A DNA stretch of 64,000 nucleotides from Stercorarius parasiticus. Its lineage: Eukaryota > Chordata > Aves > Charadriiformes > Stercorariidae. The DNA is taken from NCBI GenBank assembly GCA_013396915.1, contig VWZL01004359.1, positions 837,459 through 901,458 on the forward strand, in the 5' to 3' direction. The translations under genes were made by a program, and so were the position numbers. The notes beneath the pieces were generated by a model. The model was not told where the DNA came from. It worked only from the letters and a program-made list of their open reading frames with translations, and searched no databases. Below are positions 26,011-39,400 of this stretch, piece after piece (position 1 is the first letter of the stretch; the number at the start of each line of letters is the position of its first letter).

Positions 26011-29000
26011 GTTTGGCTAAAGTTCCTTTTGTTTATTTTTGGTTTTCATGTACACGGTGCAAAATAACATTAAAAAGGGGTATGTGGAGGTGTAAAAGTT
26101 TAGTTTGGACTTTTCTTTTGTACTGTCTTATGTTAAGTTTCCATCTGGTAGCATCAAATTGCAGGTACGTGAAGCATGCAGTCCTCCTTCCAGACTGTTG
26201 TGTATCCGCCGGTGTTCCTGCGAGTGGATTGTATGGTCTCAGAGTGGGCTTGTTTCATCTGTGCTGGTGCAGTTAAAGCATTCTTTCAGAAATCATTGAA
26301 GAAGGCACAAAAGTTGGTGAAAGTACAATGAGTTCCAAATCTGGAGTAGTTTAATGGTGTGTTATCAGTGCTTCAGCCTTCACAGGTGTCATTACAGGAA
26401 GAACTATCCCTTACAACATTCAGTATTGCAGGCACTTCTCATTCCCCTATGTTGTGCCACTATGTTAATTGACATGGGGTTAGTAAACAGTTTAAAAGTT
26501 ACAGAGATGAAAAGGGAGCCCATGGGGAGTGTGTCTTGAGCATGTCCACTCAAGAAGTGAGTAAAGTTGTCCTGATGTGCAAGAAAAACAAGGGCAGGAG
26601 TTCTTGACTAATCAGTGCTTCACCATAAGGCACAATTGTAGAAGGCATGTCTTTAACATCTGGTGTTAAAGGTAACTAACAGCTCTGGCTCCTAAGCTTC
26701 TGGCTGTCCTCAGGAGCTCTAGCAGATCACATGGAATCTGCCCAGTTATGATCGGGGTAGTGTGCTGTAGTTGCTTTGTGTTTGCATCTTCACATACAAG
26801 CTAAAGCTTTTCCTTACTTTCGAGTCCCGAGGTGTTTTTCATAGGCTACATTGCAGAAGCAGTGAAAAAACAGCCTGAGATGGGGTGGTTGTGTGTGGAT
26901 CTCTCTAATTTAGAGAAGTACCAGACTGATGCTCTACAGCTGTGCTGGAGTAAAACTGAATTGGCAGTATTACTTCTCTTCTGGATTGTGTTATAATTAA
27001 CCAGTTCAGTATCACGTTAACATTTTCAGTTCTTTTGGGAGCAAGGGTGTTACTCGTGACGCAGTTGTGAAATAATGCTCCTGAAGCTGGTGTTCTCCCA
27101 GGAACAACTAGCCTGTGGCTTTCAGTAGACTATAGAACATGAGGTTTACAGAAGAGCAGTAAGAGCTCCTCAGTTGATGAACTAGAAGATCCCAATGAGG
27201 AATCTTACCTGGGCGTGTTTGTAATACATGCAGGCATATTGCCTGTTAATTTTCAGGTTGTTTCAGGAAATCTGGTATCTACAATGTGTGTGTTGGAGAA
27301 AATTGTGATGGTCGTAGCTGCTGTGTCACATCAGGTGTACTCTGACCAGATTGTTGCTGTTTTGCAGTGGGCTGCCATAGAAATCTAGAGTTCCTTAACA
27401 TTTGATGAATTATAAAGAACTGAAGTTTTCAGCCTGGGTTTGATGTTCAAAGCCTGTGGGAAGCGTTGAGCCATAGTTCAGGGAGAAAAAGCAGGTTGTT
27501 AGCGAGAACACGAAGTAGAAGGTGGCTAAAGCCCAGGTTGCTTGGCTGGCAGCTGCCAACCAGGAGCAGGTTTTAGGGAGGCTGAATTGGTCCTGCTGCA
27601 GAGCTGGAAGGAAATGGGCGGTTGGCAGAAGTCTCTTTATTTGAAGCACTTACAGAGGGGAAGGCTCTTATACCGCTTTGCCCAAGCAGAAAAAAATCCC
27701 AACTATTTGCTTCTGCCTGGTTGGTGTGACATAAAGATGTAGAAGGCAGGTTCTAGAGAGTGTAATACCAAAATCAGATGGTGACTGCTATTGCAGTTGG
27801 TCATGGTTCTTTGGCAGGGTGCCTTTTGTCCAGCCAATTTGCTGAAGAACAAAGACTTCCAGGTCTTCTGGAACTAGGGTGGGGAAGAGGTTCTTGCCTG
27901 AGTTGTGTGGGATTTTTGAGTGGGCTTTGTGTGGTTTTGTTACGTTTTGGTGGGTTTTTTTTATATAGCTGCTATTGGAGCATAAATGTACTTTTGAGTC
28001 TTAGACATGGTTGCCAAAACCCTCATAAAACCCACACTTGAAATGAGTGGGTTTTCTCGGGGTAGTACCGATTGCCTGATCATAGCGTGTTCATGTTCAG
28101 CCTTGTGGTAGGTCAGCATGGATTAACTTAATCTTTACATAAAATTATCTTAGTTAAACAGTAATTAAGCATGAAGTTCTGTGATTACAAAGAGATGAAA
28201 GTCTTTGGGACTTAACCTGTAGCTAAAAAAATGCTGTGTCGAAGGCCTGCAGTGCTGGTGATGTCTGTAGTCTACTTTTCCATTCCTGTAGAATTTGGTG
28301 ATTCAGCTTGGTTATGAGTATCTTGTAGCTGCTGCTTCTTAATACTCCAGTGCTTAACTGCTTTATTATCACTGAGTAATTTTTGTGTGTCTGGAAAGTA
28401 GTGTTCTCAGAGATTTTTTTACTCTTTTTTTTAACAAAGAAAATGGGGTTTGAAAGCTGAGAAATGCAAACCAAGATGGAACTGCAAAAAAGGGAAAATT
28501 ACTCCAACTGGGGTATCTCTTCCTCGTCAACTTTGTGTAGAGATCAGTTCAGAATATTGATGCTGCTATTTCAAGTGTCAGTTGTTCCAAAGTTAACAAG
28601 ATGAACAAGCAGTTAGTGATTTCAGAAATTGTGGGGACTTGGGTAAATCAAACCTAGTATTTCGTTTGTTCCATGTTAATCTCTTCCACTAACACCGAGG
28701 CATGTCCTTGTTCCTTTTGAAGACCAATCCCATGACAAATTCCACAGTAGTGCTTTTCATAGATCTGGCAGATCATACGGATCAGGAAGGCAGAGACATA
28801 AATGTATAATAGATTATTTTCTACAAACAGCTCTCTGAAGGGCTAGCGTTCTCTGGAAAGGGAAATTTTATTTTATTAAAATTAACAGGAGTCATTGAAT
28901 AAATCCTCACTGAAAACTAGTCTTCCCAGTGTGGTTTTTAGACCAGCCCCAAAGGGTTGATGCAGTTTCTGCGCTGCGTGGTCTGTGGATGGTGGAACAC

Positions 29001-29445
29001 AGGTGGCTGGAGAACGAGGGAGAGTCTTGGTGGCCCGAGGCGGCCAGACGTGTGACATGGGTTCCCGAGGCGCAGGGAATTTATCTGTACGGATATTCCC
29101 TGTGGAGGTAGCAGGCTGTGCTGGGAGAATGCAGAGGAGTCCAGGCCATGGGCCAGCCTTTCTGAATCCATGTCTCGTTACGCTGTCACTGTGGGAAACC
29201 GGGGATGGGCTGTGTGAAAGGCCTGCAAAGAGTACACTGCTGTTCCTGAGTGGAGAAACTAAGCACATGGAAGAATACAAAAGTGTGTTGGGTTTTTTTT
29301 GTTTTTTTTTTGTGAACTGAAAGTGCTGCGGTAGCACTACAGGTGACAAGCATGGGATTTCTTTTCCAGAAGGGATGGTTGCTCCTGCCAAGTGCTAGGG
29401 AGCCATCATGCTGGAGTAGAGCACTGCGCAGAGGTACGTGGGTTT
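26011..29445. other. CNBP-ISY1 intergenic region
   Basis: About 3.4 kb without a supported gene. The sequence stays T/G-rich on the plus strand for some distance, consistent with transcription past the CNBP poly(A) site. Short frames near 26013-26539, 27410-27742 and 28882-29391 have no recognisable domains. A T-rich tract lies near 29288-29310. Confidence 0.5.
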
Positions 29446-29890
29446 TGAGAGAATCCCAGACTGGCAGGGTTGGAGGGGACCTCTGGAGACCATCTAGTCC
29501 AAGCCCCTGCCAGAGCAGGGTCACCCAGAGCAGGTTGCACAGGGATGTTATCCAGGTGAGTTTTGAATGTCTCCAGAGACGGAGACTCCACCACCTCTCT
29601 GGGCAGCCTGTGCCAGGGCTCTGCCACCCTCACAGTAAAGAAGTTCCTCCTCGTGTTTAGATGGAATTTCCCATGTTCAAGTTTGTGCCCGTTGCCCCTT
29701 GTCCTGTCACTGGGCACCACTGAGAAGAGTCTGGCCCCATCCTCCTGACACCCGCCCTTCAGACATTGATAAGCATTGATGAGATCCCCTCTCAGCCTGC
29801 TCTGCTCCAGCCTGAATGGCTCTAGGGCTCTCAGCCTTTCCTAAGCAGAGAGATGCTCCAGTCCCATCAGCATGTCTGTAGCCCTGAAAT
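29446..29890 (-). mobile_element. CR1 LINE fragment upstream of ISY1
   Basis: The reading direction is minus: the left end has the CR1 3' motif AGAATCCCAGACTGGCAGGG followed by the ACCTCTGGAGACCATCTAGTCC segment. Rightwards come the parts found further 5' in CR1 (TCTCCAGAGACGGAGACTCC, CTGGGCAGCCTGTGCCAGGG, GATGAGATCCCCTCTCAGCC). About 445 bp of the 3' portion remains. The left-hand terminus differs from the ATTCTATGATT type seen at 1.1 kb, so this is a different CR1 subfamily. It ends about 300 bp before the ISY1 start codon. Confidence 0.93.
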
Positions 29891-29949
29891 CCCTACAGGC
29901 TTCAAATAATTAGCAGAGAAAATACTGTTTTATGTAAGACTAACAAAAA

Positions 29950-30480
29950 CCAGTGCGCAACACGCAATTTTGCAGCTGGGAGTTTATAGTTCGGCCCGTC
30001 GCCTGCAGCGGACCAAGAGGCAGGATGGCCCCCGTCCATCCCGGGGAGGGGACGGGGCTCGTGGGGTGCCGTGCCGGATCCCGCCGGCACGGCTGGATTG
30101 CGAGTCGCCCTCGTGTAGGAGACCGGGCTCTCCGCCCCCGGGCCGCTTCCGCTTCCGGGGGACGACGCGTCTCCTTCCGGGAGGCCGTTGGCGGGCAGCC
30201 TGCGGGCGCCATGGTCAGTGCGGGCCCTCTCCCCTCACAGCCTCCCTCGGCGGGCAGCGCTCCCCGCTCCCGCTTTGCGCGGCGATGGGGGCTCGGCGGA
30301 GAGTCCCCCTGGGCGGGCCGGCGAGGATTAGGGACGAGGCGGGGGGCCTGGTGTCCGTCCGTCCGCGGCGGGGGCCGGGCGGGGAGTGAGGCGCTGCCGG
30401 GGCCCCCTCAGTAATGCCCGTCTGTTTTCTCTCTTTCAGGCGCGGAACGCGGAAAAGGCCATGTAAGTAGGGCTGGGGCC
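29950..30480 (+). promoter_or_regulatory. ISY1: ISY1 CpG-island promoter
   Basis: CpG density rises at about 29990 and falls after about 30480, spanning ISY1 exon 1, intron 1 and exon 2. Two ETS/GABP-type CTTCCGG motifs at 30152-30158 and 30174-30180 lie 30-60 bp upstream of the start codon with starts 22 bp apart. No TATA box is seen. This is a typical housekeeping promoter. Confidence 0.75.
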
Positions 30481-33400
30481 GCCCCCCCACCCCGAGCTGT
30501 GCCCCACTGGTGGGACGTGCGTTCGGCCTTTTTTGAAAGCCCCGGGAGTTTAATGATGCTTTTTTGGGTACTTAGTGTCCGTGTGGTGCTGGTCTGGAGG
30601 CTGTGGGAGCAGGGGAGTAGGAGGCCTCTGGTGGTGTGGAGCTGCCTGGCTCTGCTGGGGGGAAACGCTGGAGGAGAAATGTGGTGGAGCAGGGTCTGCG
30701 GGTGCTGTGGCTTTGGGCAGGTGCCATCTTTGGAACAGGCCAGATAGGAATTGGTTTAAGTATAATTCTTCTTGCTTGGGAGAGTGGCATGGACTAAACC
30801 ATTGGTTTTTAACAGGTTTATTTTTGTATGGGCTTTCTTGACTGCTTTTCAAAAATGTCGGCAGACCATATATTTAGAACGACTAGGCTAGAGGGTCTTG
30901 CAGCCCAGAAAGCCCCCCTGCACCCTGGGCTGCGTCCCCAGCAGCGTGGGCAGCAGGGCCGGGGGGGGATTCTGCCCCTCTGCTCCGCTCTGGGGCGACC
31001 CCCCTGCAGTGCTGCCTTCAGCGCTGGGGCCACCAACAGCAGAACGACACGGAGCTATTGGAGTGGGGCCAGAGGAGGCCACGGAGATGCTGGGAGGGCT
31101 GGAGCCCTTCTGCTGTGAGGACAGGCTGAGAGAGTTGGGGTTGTTTAGCCTGGAGAAGAGAAGGCTCCAGGGAGACCTTATAGCAGCCTTCCAGTCCCTA
31201 AAGGGGCTCCAGGAAAGCTGGGGAGGGACTCTGGATCAGGGAGGGGAGCCATAGGACAAGGGGGAACGGTTTTAAACTGGAAGAGTGAGATTTAGGTGAG
31301 ATCTGAGGCAGAAATTCTTTGCTGTGAGGGTGGTGAGCCCCTGGCCCAGGTTGCCCAGAGAAGCTGTGGCTGCCCCATCCCTGGAGGTGTTCAAGGCCAG
31401 GCTGGATGGGGCTTGGAGCAACCTGGTCTGGTGGGAGGTGTCCCTGCCCAGGGCAGGGGGTGGAATGAGATGATCTTTAATGTCCCTTCCAACCTAAACC
31501 ATTCTGTGATGTGTCTCGTGTTTGTTCTTTTTCCTGAAATACCTTCTGAGTTTGCAGTAGTAACTCAGAGAGGGGCTGAAGAGCCTACAGCTCTCTAATA
31601 CCTGGTGAGGTGCTCTCTTATGGTGACCTGATCCGGTGCATCTGGGACACTGGATCGGATGATGTGGTTTTCCTTCTGGAAATGCCTCTTAACAGCAGAT
31701 GGAGCCTAGATAATTGACTTAGATGCAGGGTATAGGTATGCTATTAAAAGGTATTAAATGCTCTCTCAATTGTTTTGTACTTTTAAATGTAATTATTAAA
31801 TGTCTAGTAAATAAATAAAAATAAAATAACTAAAATAATTTAAAAACTGTAGTCTGTGTAGTCTCTGCTCAGTTGTGAGAGACTCAAAAGATTTTGATAA
31901 CATTAATAAACTGGGTTACTGACTGCTGCTTTCCTTACTGAAGCTTTTTTTCTCCTGAGTTTGCTTTTTGATGTATCCCTTGCTAACTCATGTAAGCTTT
32001 ACATTTATGCTTATAACTTGTTGATGTTCTTTTGCTGCTAATATCTGTATACTTACATATATCTATATGCTATATACTAAACAGAAAAATTAATTAGCTG
32101 ATTACCAGGATCTATATTTATCTCAGAAATTAATCTCTGAGGATTTCTAGTGTTGAAGGAGTCGCTAGCCGGAAGAGCTAGACAATTAATATGTTGAAGC
32201 TCTTGTTTTCTACAGACTGTAATTAAGTTCATAATCAACATCTGGAGCAGAACTTGGTCCTGGCAAAATGTACATTTGTAAAAGTAGATTGTAAAAGTAA
32301 ATCTGTTTCCTTTCTTTTCTTTAGGACGGCCTTGGCAAGGTTTCGGCAAGCTCAGCTTGAGGAAGGAAAGGTTAAGGTATGATGTCAAAAAACTAAAGCT
32401 TTGTTAGCTGTAATCAAGAGTGGAATGCAAGCCACGTGCAGAGCTGCCTGACCGCTGTCAGAGAGGTCAGGTGCCAGATACGGTTATCCTATAGCAGCAT
32501 GGCATTAGTTATCTGGAAAGCAGATTTCACAGTGATGCAAAATGGAAGCGGCAAAGAGAATTTTCTTACTAAATAACCCACTATAAAATCTATACGTGTG
32601 TATGTTTCAGAGGTGTGTTGTCTTGGCTGCTGAGAAGAAAATGAAAATTGAACCCAATTATTTTTTATGTAATGTATGTAGACAAACCCAAACTACAATA
32701 ATGTTATAAATGGAGGCAGCATGCTGGGCAGAAAATTAAAGTTACTTTTGGGACGGAAGTTACGTACTTCTGCAACTACTTACACAGACTGATTCACATA
32801 CACTTACTTTCACTGCCAGTAATCACAAGCTTTGTTTGGATTTCTTCCCAGAAGAGGTAGAGAAATCCTCATAATCTTGTTCATTGGTATATTCTGACAA
32901 AACAGTAGCCGGGAAACAGGATCTTCAGAATCATTGTGAACTCGAGGCTTGCATGAGACATAACATTGTCACGTTATTAACCCAACAATGATAGATGTGG
33001 ATCTGTTCACAATTGTCTCCGCTGTCATGCAACTTTTTTTTGATTGGTGTAAGATTGACATAAAAATGGACTCGGCAACTTCATAATTTAAAAAACCCCA
33101 CCACTATAGTGAGAGAAATAGCATCCCTAAACCCACACAGAACCTTAAAGACTGATTCACAGCTATCTCTGGGTATTCCTGTACATTTTTCACTGAATCA
33201 TAACTCAAATTGCAAGAATATTTATGTGGGGATCAGAGTGTTCTCAATAACTTTTTTTTTTTTGGTACAGGTTTATAATTTTTAATTTTCGGTAACTGAC
33301 AAAGGAATTCTGGAAACTGACTGAGGTGTCCTATGTTTGCACCTTAAGAACTGGTGTTTTACACGCGAGTGCAAGCAATATGAAACAGTAAAGTGGAAAA

Positions 33401-36400
33401 CAACAATTTGGGGAAACTGTAGTGGAAAAGTATCCATGAATAATAGCCAGAGAATAAGATGGAATACAGTTTCCGGTATATCATGTAAAGGAAGGCTTTT
33501 TAATATATAAAAGGTCGAGCTGTGGAAATACTATAGGGAAAGGTCACACGCAGAGTCCTAGAGGTCAGATGCAATATTAGTTTGTTTAAGCAAGTCAATG
33601 GAATGTGAAGAAGGTTGGGAAAAAGATGTTTTGGATAAACTGTAGTTGGGAGAGTACGAAACAATATTATCTTGGAAAAAATATTGCATTATTTAGATAG
33701 TAGCAATTGAGAAACAAAGGCCTAAATGTAATTGCTACTTGGAGGACGGAGGATTTTATTTAGGTGCTGGTACAATGGAAATGATGATACAAGTCAGCTG
33801 CCCTAAGTGGAATGTTAGTTTGTATTGAAGAGGATTGTGGGGGGTTTTGAAAAAACACGTGACAGATTTTGTTTTGAATCAAGTGGATTGAAGTAGATTT
33901 TTATATTTTGTGATAGTTTAATTTGGCAGGGCTGTAAATCAGCATTGTTTTCCACTTACTAAAAATTGGTGGGAGCAGAAGGCACTGGAGCTTGGTAGCA
34001 TAGTTTGGGATTAATCAAGCAATAAAGTTTGCATGAAATGCTGTGAATATATTGATGTTAGGTTAAAAGTTCATGGTGTGTGGCTTTCTGTCAAACAGGA
34101 ACGAAGACCTTTCCTTGCATCAGAGTGTAATGAATTGCCTAAAGCTGAGAAATGGAGGCGACAGGTAATGTCAGGCTGTAGATTTTTCTAATTCTACAGT
34201 AGGTAGAACTTCAGCATTTTCCATTTAGACAGCCTGCTTACAATTTTTTTTCAGACTTCTTCAGTATGCTGACAGTTAAATCACAGAATAGTTTAGATTA
34301 AAGGAGAAGCCACTCCCCTAGCGTTCACAACCCATTCAGGGAGTCCCATACACACCACCTGAGTCTGTCACTGCCAGCACCAGGGTCCCTTCGCACCGGG
34401 CAAATTCCTCCTCCTTTGGGCTCGACCCTAGGTTTCCTCAGGCATTGAGTTTTATAAAAATAAATAATTGAATTGAAAGGTACAGCAGCAGGGTCAGCTA
34501 GCTGTGTGCCTCCAGAGAGGGACACCAAACAAAGAAACCCCTGGGCAATTATACCCTTTCCATCTCTATACCTGCCCCTCACACGCTCTTCGCGAGTCTT
34601 TTAGTCTAATGGTGATTTTTGGTTTGAGGTCTTCTAACACTGTGTTGGATTCTTTTTCTGTGTTGAGGCAGGCTGGCCGTTGACTGCTCTTTTCTTGTTG
34701 ATTTGCAGTCTCTGCTGATGGCTGTGGCCTCCTTCTCATTTACGCTTCTTCTGCACCTGCGCTCACTGGCAGAACACAGGGAACTGAAAAGTCCCAGACT
34801 TAGGGAAAACACTACCAAAACATCAGCATAGTTTTCCTCCTACTAAAAAAATAAACAAAGCACTGTACCAGCTGCTGGGAAAATTACTAAGAAAAGTTAA
34901 CTCTGTTGCGGCCTAAAGGCTTCAGCAAATCTAGCTACTCGTGCCAAGTAGAGCTACGCAAACAGCATAAATCACACCATATTATAACCCTAAGTAGTTT
35001 ACTCTAACTAAAGCTAAACAACTAATATCTCTCAACAAAGATCATATAGTTCCCCACGGTGTTCAAAGCAGTCCTACCCCATCCAGTTGCTCAGAGCCAT
35101 GTCCAACTGCTTTTTTTAATACCTTCAGGGATTTGTATTCTGCAACTTTCTGGGGGCCCTGTGCCAGTGTTTGATTACCTTCTTAATCATTTTTTTTCCC
35201 CTTGAATTTAATCAGAATTTCCCCCATGCCAACCTGTGTTTGTTGCTACTCGTCCCATTGTCATGCACCTCTCAAACGGTCTGGCTCCGGCCTCTCTACA
35301 CCCTCCACTGGGTAGCTGAAGACAGCAATAGGTTATTCCCTTTTCGTCTTCTCTTGAGGCAGATCAAACCCAGTTCTCTCTTAGCCTTTCTCTATACTTC
35401 ATGTGCTCCTGCCTTCATCACATGTACTGCTATAAAAACGCTTACTTCAGTTTTAAGCTTCTGAGATACTATATTTGTGTCTGAATAAAACCTGTGTTGA
35501 TATTTGAAACTGATAGGCTCAGGTCCATTTTCTAGACCAAAAAGCAAACTTAGAAGTTGGATCTTTCTATGGTTGTGGTGGGTTGTTGATTTTTTTTTTA
35601 GCTTTTGCTAGCTTTTTTTTTTTTAGAAATTAACTTTTATGTTCTTATTTAACTAGATCATTGGGGAAATTTCCAAGAAAGTGGCACAGATTCAAAATGG
35701 TAAGGTTTTTCTAATTACATTTTATTTTTTTGAATCTCCAGTCCTAAGCAGTTTCAGTAGAAATCACATTTCATGTGAACTATACTGTTTCCGTTGCATA
35801 AATTCTGAAATTACTCTAGTGCTTCTAGTAAACTGCCTAATTCATTGCCTTTTTCCCTTCTAACAGCTGGATTAGGTGAATTCAGAATTCGGGACCTGAA
35901 TGATGAAATAAACAAACTTCTGAGGGAGAAAGGACACTGGGAATTCAGAATAAAGGAGCTGGGAGGTCCTGATTATGCTGTAAGTGTGGATTATTTTGTA
36001 CTACCTGGTTCTTGTGGGGTTGTTTGAACTGGTATAACATATCTCCTTTCTCAATCCTTTAATATACTAAGATGCCCAGGAAATACAAGATGCAAAAGGA
36101 ATACAATTTTAAACAATAAATTCTGTTCATTTTCCAGCGGATTGGACCAAAAATGTTAGATCATGAAGGGAAAGAAGTTCCAGGAAACAGAGGTTACAAA
36201 TATTTTGGAGCTGCAAAGGATTTACCAGGAGTTAGAGAACTTTTTGAAAAGGAGCGTAAGTAAATTGCAACTCTTCCCAGACGTGAATCTCCCTAGTAGT
36301 ATCTCTTGAGTAAAAGGTCTACTGTAGTACCTGGGGAATGCGAGTAACAGCATATCCTGGGCTATGCCTGAGATTGGCTAAATGAAATGCTGAACGCAAG

Positions 36401-39400
36401 TAATTAATTAAAAGCTATTTCTTTGGGCAAAGAACCCTTTTGGCTGTTTACAGTTTAATTAAAGAAATAGAAAAAAGTAAACTGTATTTTCTCCCAGGAG
36501 TTCAAAATAGCAAGGACTAATGTTCTATAGAAACCTTCCAGCATAACAGGTTAACTTTATTGATATGTTCAAAATACTCTGAGTTCATAATTTTAAAAAA
36601 AAAAAAAAAAAAGTTGGCTTGAACATAATTTTAGAAGCAGGAATCAGCTTTCATAATAGGAAAACCTAGATGTAAGTGGATAAAGCCTTATATTTTGATT
36701 TATCATAGAATGAGTGGGAATTACTTGGCCCTGAAAATGAGGCAGGCCTGCTCAGTCAGCTCCTTTCTGGCATTCCCATTTCCCAATGGGAATTCCCATT
36801 TGCCATTTCCCAAAAATTATGGGAAGTACCACATGATCTGGGGGATCTCGGGACAGTTTTTTAGTTCCTTTCATATAGTAGTCTTGCTCAATACTGGGAC
36901 TCCAGTACAGGGGGAAAACAACCACGTTCATGACGGTGTAGAATTGCCACAGGGTGGGAACTGGCCAATATGAAGCTTTGGGTTATGCATTCAGTTTTGT
37001 GTGAGCCAGAGTAAAATACCAGTACTTCTGATACTGACAGCAGTTCAGATCATCCATTGGTTGCTGGGAGGCTGGTAGGAGCTGGGAATGCCCAGCAAGC
37101 TGTCATGTGGACCTGGGTGAATGATAGTCATGTGTTCTTGCAGCCCTCCCACCGCCTCGCAAAACTCGAGCTGAGCTGATGAAATCCATTGATGCAGAAT
37201 ACTATGGGTACAGGGATGAAGATGATGGTATTCTGGAGCCACTGGAACAAGAACATGAAAAGAAAGGTGTGTGAGATTCAAAACCTGCAGAAATCAGGCC
37301 AAGAAGGGGCGATGATGGACTCTGAAGTTGTCTTTTCTTTTTTCCCCCCCCGTGGGTGTTGTCTTGTGCTTAGCAGTCAGATTCCGTCTGTCACGTAGGT
37401 ACCCAAATCACTCTTGTGTAAGGCATTTCCACGGGGCAGAGGTGTGCTTTAGAGTTCGCTTTCATCTTTACTACTGTTATTGATTTAATATTGTCAGCAA
37501 GTGATTCGCTATTGAAACAAAATCTCCTTTCCCCCCCCCCCCCCAACCTTTTTCAAGCTTAAGAATGTAGAAGAGTAGGTTGCAGCAGTTATCTCCCTCC
37601 TTTGTGAAAACTATCATTTGTTTCCTGTCTCACCTAATTATTTATCCATAAACATAGCTATTTAGTTTTCTCAGAGATTAGAGGGGGCCTTCTGGAAACC
37701 CTTAAGACTAGGTGGCCTAGGTTATCTATCCCCATGTCATCTATCTCAGAACTTCAACACACTTGTGAATATATCTTCCTTTGAAACCCATACTTTCTCA
37801 ATAGATAATATTTGTCCATGTGTCTGCTCACTTAGTCCTCTAGCTTTGTTTCTACTGACTTGCTGGGTAAAGACATCAGGATTATGAGTCTAATTCCTGA
37901 AACCCTCTTTAAAATTCAGCACTGTGTGCCATCATCTGAAATTTGTGTAGCTTTAAGCAAGAGGCCACCCGTCACCTTTAATAAGAGTTTAGCTATTTTC
38001 TAAATTACAAGTTGTTGAGCTTGTAACTGTTTTCAATACTTAGTATCTCTTTGTGTGGTCATCCACTTCTTGTATTTATCCCTTCTCCATGTGTGAGATC
38101 TTCACAGTATTGTGTTAGACATCATGCCTTGTTGGTTAGATTATAGGACAGGGAGGAAGAAGAGAATAAAGGAACTATTTCATTTATCTGTGTCCTGCAG
38201 CGTAGCCTACAGCCTTAAACCAAGCAAAGGGTAGCTGGCTGGCAGACAACTGATAGCGTAAGAAGGGAAGTTGTGTGGTGCAGTGCTCCCAGAGCAACCC
38301 CCTGCTCAGTGTTCATCTTGCTAATTGCAGACAGGAGAGGTAGCTCGTCTGGATTCGTGTGGTTGTTTCAGATAATTATCATCTTTGGTAATGGGGCCAC
38401 TTGAAATAACAAAGCGAGAGATGCTAACAGAAGCAATGGGTGTACTGTTAATGCACAATAGCTAAGATTCTCTTAGGGTCACTTGTTGTCTGGGCTCTTG
38501 CAGTTTTTACCTTGTTATCAGAAGAATTAAATTTTTGTGAAACAAAGTATTGAAAAAACTTCTCAATTTGGGGTACTTTTTCTGTTAAAAAACCACACAA
38601 AAATGCAGCCACGTGCCACTGGTTAGTTAGATCTTGCTTTCTCAGGGAGAGCATTTTAATGTTTGATCTTTGAGAGCTAGGGGGAATGACTGCTGCCTTC
38701 TATTGTTGTAGGCATTTCGTACCATGCCGCTTTAACTTGCCATTTTCCTTTGCTAACCAGTTATAGCAGAAGCAGTGGAAAAATGGAAAATGGAGAGAGA
38801 AGCGCGACTTGCAAGAGGTGAGGAGGAGGAGGAAGAGGAAGTAAATATCTATGCTGTCAACGATGATGAGGTATGTGATGGTTAAGGTGATGTAACGTTT
38901 CATGTGTCTTCTACGCTGCCTTCTTGGACGTAGAGTTATTTTGTCGGGAACCTGTCTGCTGCTGCATTCTGCCCTTGTCTCTGCTGAACTTACTATACAA
39001 TTGTCCGTTTGGTAAAAATGGGTAGTAGATGAGTACGCTTGGTCCAAGTTTAGAGAGTGATGAAAGCTGGCAGCTAGGGACGACTTCTTACTCAAGTGAG
39101 AAACAACTAACAGCTGAGACCTTGTTACGATTTAACTGTCGCTGCCTGGAATGCTGGTTATTTGTAAGGGAGCGCGTTGTTAACATTGATCACTCTTGCT
39201 TCTAAGCACAATCTACAGCCGTAAGAGCACAAGTAGTTCTGTGTACAGTATAATTTCACACTGTCAGTGGACAGCAAAACCAAGGGTTGCTAGGGTCTTG
39301 TTTATAGTGGAATCCTGACACAGTAAGGCTTTGCTGATGCTGCAGTCACTGCTGTGACATGGCTCTTGTTTCTTTATTCTCCTGGCTCCCAACACCAGTA

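Noticed and set aside
28882..29391. 169-codon minus-strand open frame upstream of ISY1
   Set aside because: No recognisable domain, composition like surrounding non-coding DNA, and overlapped by several equally long frames.
34262..34300. CR1-like TCACAGAATAGTTTAG stub in ISY1 intron 4
   Set aside because: Too short to separate from chance similarity to CR1 3' ends.
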